From NCBI RefSeq assembly GCF_036884655.1, contig NC_088355.1:40911001-40975000 (forward strand): DNA of 64,000 nucleotides, in the 5' to 3' direction. Positions 59,843 to 64,000 of the stretch are shown in pieces. The notes beneath the pieces were generated by a model. It was not told the DNA's origin, searched no databases, and was given only the letters and a program-made list of their open reading frames with translations. How positions within the stretch are numbered: the first letter of the stretch is position 1; every line of letters begins with the position of its first letter. The position numbers were made by a program, and so were the translations under genes. The DNA comes from Musa acuminata AAA Group. Lineage: Eukaryota > Streptophyta > Magnoliopsida > Zingiberales > Musaceae.

Positions 59843-61873
59843 TTAATTTTTGACTTCAACCAGAGCAAGGAATTCGGAGCAGTCAGCTCCTTTGCGAGTG
59901 AATTCCCTTAAAAGGTCTTTAGATAACAACTTCAGGGATGTCTGGAATGACGCTGAGAAATTTTTGCTGCTTTCAATAACTTCATTTATCCCTTGACTGA
60001 TTGTGCATCCAACTTGAACACCATTCATGTAAGCGTAACATGCTTTGAGGATGGTGCCTCCATGCTTTCGGAAATGTCCAGCAACAAAGTCCCCAAAATG
60101 CTAAAACAACCATTGTAAATGCCAGAGTCATGTAAAGAATTTGAAGCTTCCGAATTATATGTGTTGATACTTTGAAAAATCTACAAAATTACAGAAAAGA
60201 AAGTGTGGCACATACCTTTGGGGGATTCCTAACCAAATACAGCATCGTTCTGCAGGATAAAACAAAAGCACCCTCATTGTAAATCAGGGATCGCTTCTCT
60301 ACATCAGGTGTACTTTTTATCTCGGCATATACTGGCTCATTAAAAAATGGCTTGGCATTCAGGACTAGAGCCTGAATAGAGACCAGAACCTGCAGCATGG
60401 ATGACTTGTATGGTATCCACTTCTCACATCCCTCGCCAGACCATGTGTGGAGAAGGCTAAGACAAACTCTACCAGAATCATACAAATTTGGGTTTATTCG
60501 AAGTCCACCAGATCTGTAATAAACTTCCTGCATGGTATTATGTGGAAATTAACCTTGTCAATAAAAAATAACAATTGAGTACCCAAGTATCGGCCGGTAT
60601 GGTTAAAGATTTCACTTACTGGAGGTTTCTGGGGATAGGTTGGAGGAAAGAAAATGTCAAAGAAGAAAAGGCCATCATGATAAGGAGTTCCAGCTGGTCC
60701 AACAATAACAGCCCTTAGAATATCCATCCTTTCTTCATACGCCCTTACATATATTGTCTCTGTTCATGAACAAGTGAACAAGGTAAAGAAGCCAAAAGAG
60801 GGACTATAAACATGCTCCAAAGATTTTTATGCTTCTTACTAAAACTAGGTTCAACAACTAATGCAAAAATAGACTCATCGCAAACTGGCTCCCACAAAAT
60901 CAACTGCAGCATTGATGCAAATAAATTTGGAGAACAATAATATAATCCAGTTATCAGAATATTCTATTTTATACATCAGAAAAACAGATCTTTCAACATT
61001 TTTTTAATCCTCATACATTTGGGCAACAATTATAAGTTCTCTTTGAGGACCTAACTCTTTTGACTAGTATACTTTTTTGATGTAAAATTCTTGCTTACAT
61101 AACTTGAGTTAAAATATGATATTGTGACTGACGTGGACCACACCTGGCAAGCAAAGCATATTGTTTTATATATATATATAGGATTTCCATACACATGCAA
61201 GTCATGATAATCCTTAAGATTAATAAACATGTAGCTCTAATTCAATTTGCACATATTTTATTTCTCTTCCTTTCTGAGAGGGGAGTGGTTGTGTTTTTAC
61301 AGAGTTCATCTGATTTATGATTTCTTCTAGCTACATCACTTTGAGAAAATTTGATGTAAGTACTAAACTAAACAACATATAAAGTTGAGATCCTTTTGAA
61401 AACTTCCAAAACCATATATTCAATTTTTATCAGCAATATGCTGATATAGAGAACCATTCAGTATGGTGAAAAGGATTTCCTGCTGATCACAAGGCATGAA
61501 GTTGAGATCTAGACAAACTTATAGCATTGAAAAAGACATAAAAAATTGACCATCATGCAGCATGTACAGACCAGGTAGATCATTTTCTAGGATCTTCCAC
61601 TCATGCTGAATCCACCTCACCCAATCTTTTGTTGGCTGTAAAGGGAAAAGCCGCTGCAAAATATCAAGATAATTTGGGACCATACTCAACAAACTACTGA
61701 TTAAAAGAACATGAATGTCACTTATTGACCACCTTGATTTTAGAAAACTTATAGTAGTGATCTGAATGATCTTGAACTACATCAAATTGTTTAAACAATC
61801 TGTATTTCATGTCAATTTCATCATCAAATGTTGTTTTCATCTTGCTTTTGCTTGTATTTTCCCCTGCAGAATT
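59843..61873 (-). CDS. UBC25/26-like ubiquitin-conjugating enzyme E2, 3' part
   Basis: E2 enzyme that accepts ubiquitin from E1 on a cysteine and passes it on. Exons found on the minus strand: 61873-61733 (donor could also be 3 nt later, at 61730), 61653-61572, 60759-60620, 60527-60216, 60100-59843. They join in frame. The segment covers an acidic/Lys-rich linker (RLFKQFDVVQDHSDHYY), the start of the UBC fold (TKDWVRWIQHEWKILENDLP), the GPAGTPYHDGLFFFDIFFP block, the active-site cysteine in SGRVCLSLLHTW, and the long C-terminal extension (NEGAFVLSCRTMLYLVRNPPK, then a region to the stop) typical of the large plant E2s UBC23-26. The 5' exons encoding the N-terminal few hundred residues were not found and probably lie beyond 64000. 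The E2 core is intact. Confidence 0.85.
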
Positions 61874-64000
61874 CTGCAACCATAAAAAAGTTGACTCAGC
61901 ACAAGATGGCACAACTTATCAATTTGGCAGTTGAACTTATAATGCAGTAGTTCTCTGCTGATTTAGCATCATATTCATGTTCATCATAATCATCCACATA
62001 AGTATAGTCTGTGTTTAAAGTCATCAGAATCATAAGAACTCAATGTTCCTAGCTCAAAATTGTAAACTTAACAAGTTCAACATCTTTTGTAGCATGATGA
62101 TATTTGAAACTACAAGCATCGATGAAGCATTCAAAAATGAACGGCCTTTTTATCCAGATAATTCACCATATTGGTTTAAAAACTATTCAGGAGTTTCAGA
62201 CAAAGGAATACTGTAAAGGTGAAGTAGCTGAAATACGTTCTTGCTTTTGACAAATTCTATCATATGCCAAAGTTTGCTTATTCTTGTAATATGGGACGAT
62301 TTCATCAACAAACAACATTATTGGGATCATCATAATTTACACCACAAAGAACAGTTTGAACCTAAACGATTAGAAGTCCAGTAACCAATAAAATTTTGTT
62401 AACTTGCTATCGACCTTCCAGAAAATTAAACCAATAAGAGGAAAGAAATAGGCAACTAGTATCAAGCAATATCTTCACTTCATATCGTATAGATTGCACT
62501 ACAAAACCAGATTTTTGTAAAAATCATTGTTTTAACCTGATGTCAATCTTTCGTTCAATTAAACCAACAAGTACAAGGGAAATAGCTAGGCACTAGCATC
62601 AAGCAACATTGACATCTCATGACCGCACAGCTCACGATACAAGATAGTATTACCAAAGTGGATTTTGAAGTAAGAAGATATGAAAAATAAGTTATTCGAG
62701 TGTTTTCAAACATGTAAATGACTTCCCTGATTTCTGCCGTGCAGCTGGGTGTAATGTTGCATTCAAGTAAAAAGACAACAAAGCAAGAAATAAGATAAGG
62801 TTATGTATAGAAAACATGGATATTACAAAGAAAGGAAGCTCTAGCAAGGATGTCAATGATTGTTTACTTCAAAAAGAATCCTGATCCAGGAGACAAATAT
62901 GGAAACAAAGTAATCCAACTCACGAATCACCAATGCTGTAACAATATAACATTAAAAGTGCTGATGTAGCAACATAAATACATCAACAAAAGACCATACA
63001 TAATTAGATGGAAAACTCCTAATTGAAAAAACATGTTCTAACACAATTCTTCAGAAATTGGAATTTCCCATATATTCACTTCAGGCTTTTACAAGGAAAT
63101 TAGATACTATGGCATTGATTCCCATGAGCCATGCTATGGAATCAAACTTTATCATGGTATCACTTTTTGAGCATTTATAATTATTATCTGTCAAGGTCTC
63201 AGAATGATGACAAAGTTTTGGGTGGCTGGAGGACTCATGTCATGCCAAATCAGGAATGGATATATGTTAAGACTAATTGGAACCATGCCCTGCTCCACCC
63301 ACCGCACATCTACCCCAACAAAAAAAAGAACATACATGTATCACATTGGTGATTGATTATCATGTTATAATGGTATCCGTCAACACAAGCTCCAAGATCA
63401 TAGTTACGATGTTTATGCAATATTTTATCATCCATGTATCATGTAAATCGTGAAGGTTATATATATCTAACAAGTGCTCTGAAGTAAGACCCTATGTTTT
63501 ATTGCTTCTTGAGTTGTTATTCAGTATATTCTTTTCATCTCTGTTTCTACTTTCCAGACAAACCAATAATTTTGCATAACTTGGGAAAGAAATAGAAAAT
63601 CGTCCTTTGATAGAAAGAAGTTTCCAATCTCAATACCTTATCATTTTAGATCCTACATCATCAGCTTGCATGTTTGTACATAGAACTGCTACTTACCTAA
63701 GCATTTAATACTTAAACAGGAAAAAAAATATTCAATTTCTATAATAGAAACTTTAAAAGGACCGATTATTTCTAAGTCTCAAGATTGGCTTGCTATATTT
63801 CTCATATATATTAGTGAACTAAATATGTATGCCATGTAAGTCTAGCCAAAGTCTATTACTAATTTGACAGCCTGATCTTGTTTAAAGTCAGATGATTTCC
63901 AAAACTAAAACAAAAACATGAAAGTAAACTCTAGAAGCAAATGCAGAACATGTTCCCCCGATAATTTGTTTTTAAAACGGGGAAATTTTCTACTGCTTTA
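61874..64000. other. Probable large upstream intron of the E2 gene
   Basis: AT-rich DNA with no minus-strand frame that extends the E2 protein. A plus-strand frame at 63131-63352 has no recognisable domain. The stretch most likely belongs to one or more introns of the E2 gene continuing past the window, but an intergenic origin cannot be excluded if the first recognised exon is internal to a shorter gene. Confidence 0.4.

Noticed and set aside
63131..63352. 73-codon plus-strand frame near the right edge
   Set aside because: No recognisable domain and no splice partners; it probably lies in an E2 intron.

Overview
This window is plant nuclear DNA. It has many GT-AG introns, CT/GA and AT microsatellites, an LTR retrotransposon with a plant initiator-Met tRNA primer site, and genes of families known only from land plants (malectin-LRR receptor kinases of subfamily LRR-I, subgroup-14-like R2R3 MYB, RR-type tandem CCCH protein, CAD1/NSL1-type MACPF protein, UBC25/26-type E2). 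GC-rich coding exons set in AT-rich introns, and the general look of the proteins, suggest a monocot. A Zingiberales genome such as banana is my guess, not something the sequence proves. All gene models below were built by hand from splice sites, reading-frame continuity and remembered family consensus; nothing was searched.

Region 1 (0-24 kb) is a tandem array of three receptor-like kinase genes, all on the + strand, at 192-7777, 9012-16073 and 17336-23967. Each has the same 13-exon plan: signal peptide, two malectin-like exons, an LRR cap with the GDPC motif, three LRR exons, a transmembrane exon and five kinase exons. They arose by local duplication and have since diverged. The third copy needs a GC-AG first intron and a displaced splice acceptor to stay open. 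The first has DPD where the other two have DPE in kinase subdomain VIII. The second has collected a solo LTR and a LINE tail in its introns.

Region 2 (24-36.5 kb) holds an R2R3 MYB gene (24899-25971, -) and a single-exon tandem CCCH zinc-finger gene (31299-32273, -). They are separated by repeat-rich DNA with a 41-bp minisatellite and followed by AT-rich DNA containing three copies of a local duplication.

Region 3 (36.5-50 kb) contains an RGG/HABP4-type RNA-binding protein gene (36561-43579, +). Its third intron carries a 4.4-kb antisense, apparently non-autonomous LTR retrotransposon, and its stop codon lies in a 79-bp tandem duplication. A convergent class-3 lipase-like gene (44808-47999, -) has a fold-back MITE in its only recognised intron.

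Region 4 (50-64 kb) contains a MACPF-domain gene (50585-55807, +), the ribosomal protein eL27 gene (58138-58545, -) and the 3' part of a UBC25/26-like E2 gene (59843 onward, -) whose 5' end was not found and probably lies beyond the window.

The genes do not form a pathway: this is ordinary plant gene space with one immune/development-type receptor cluster. I found no sign of an undescribed molecular system. The points of interest are the structural state of the receptor copies, datable element insertions, and repeats that touch gene structure.
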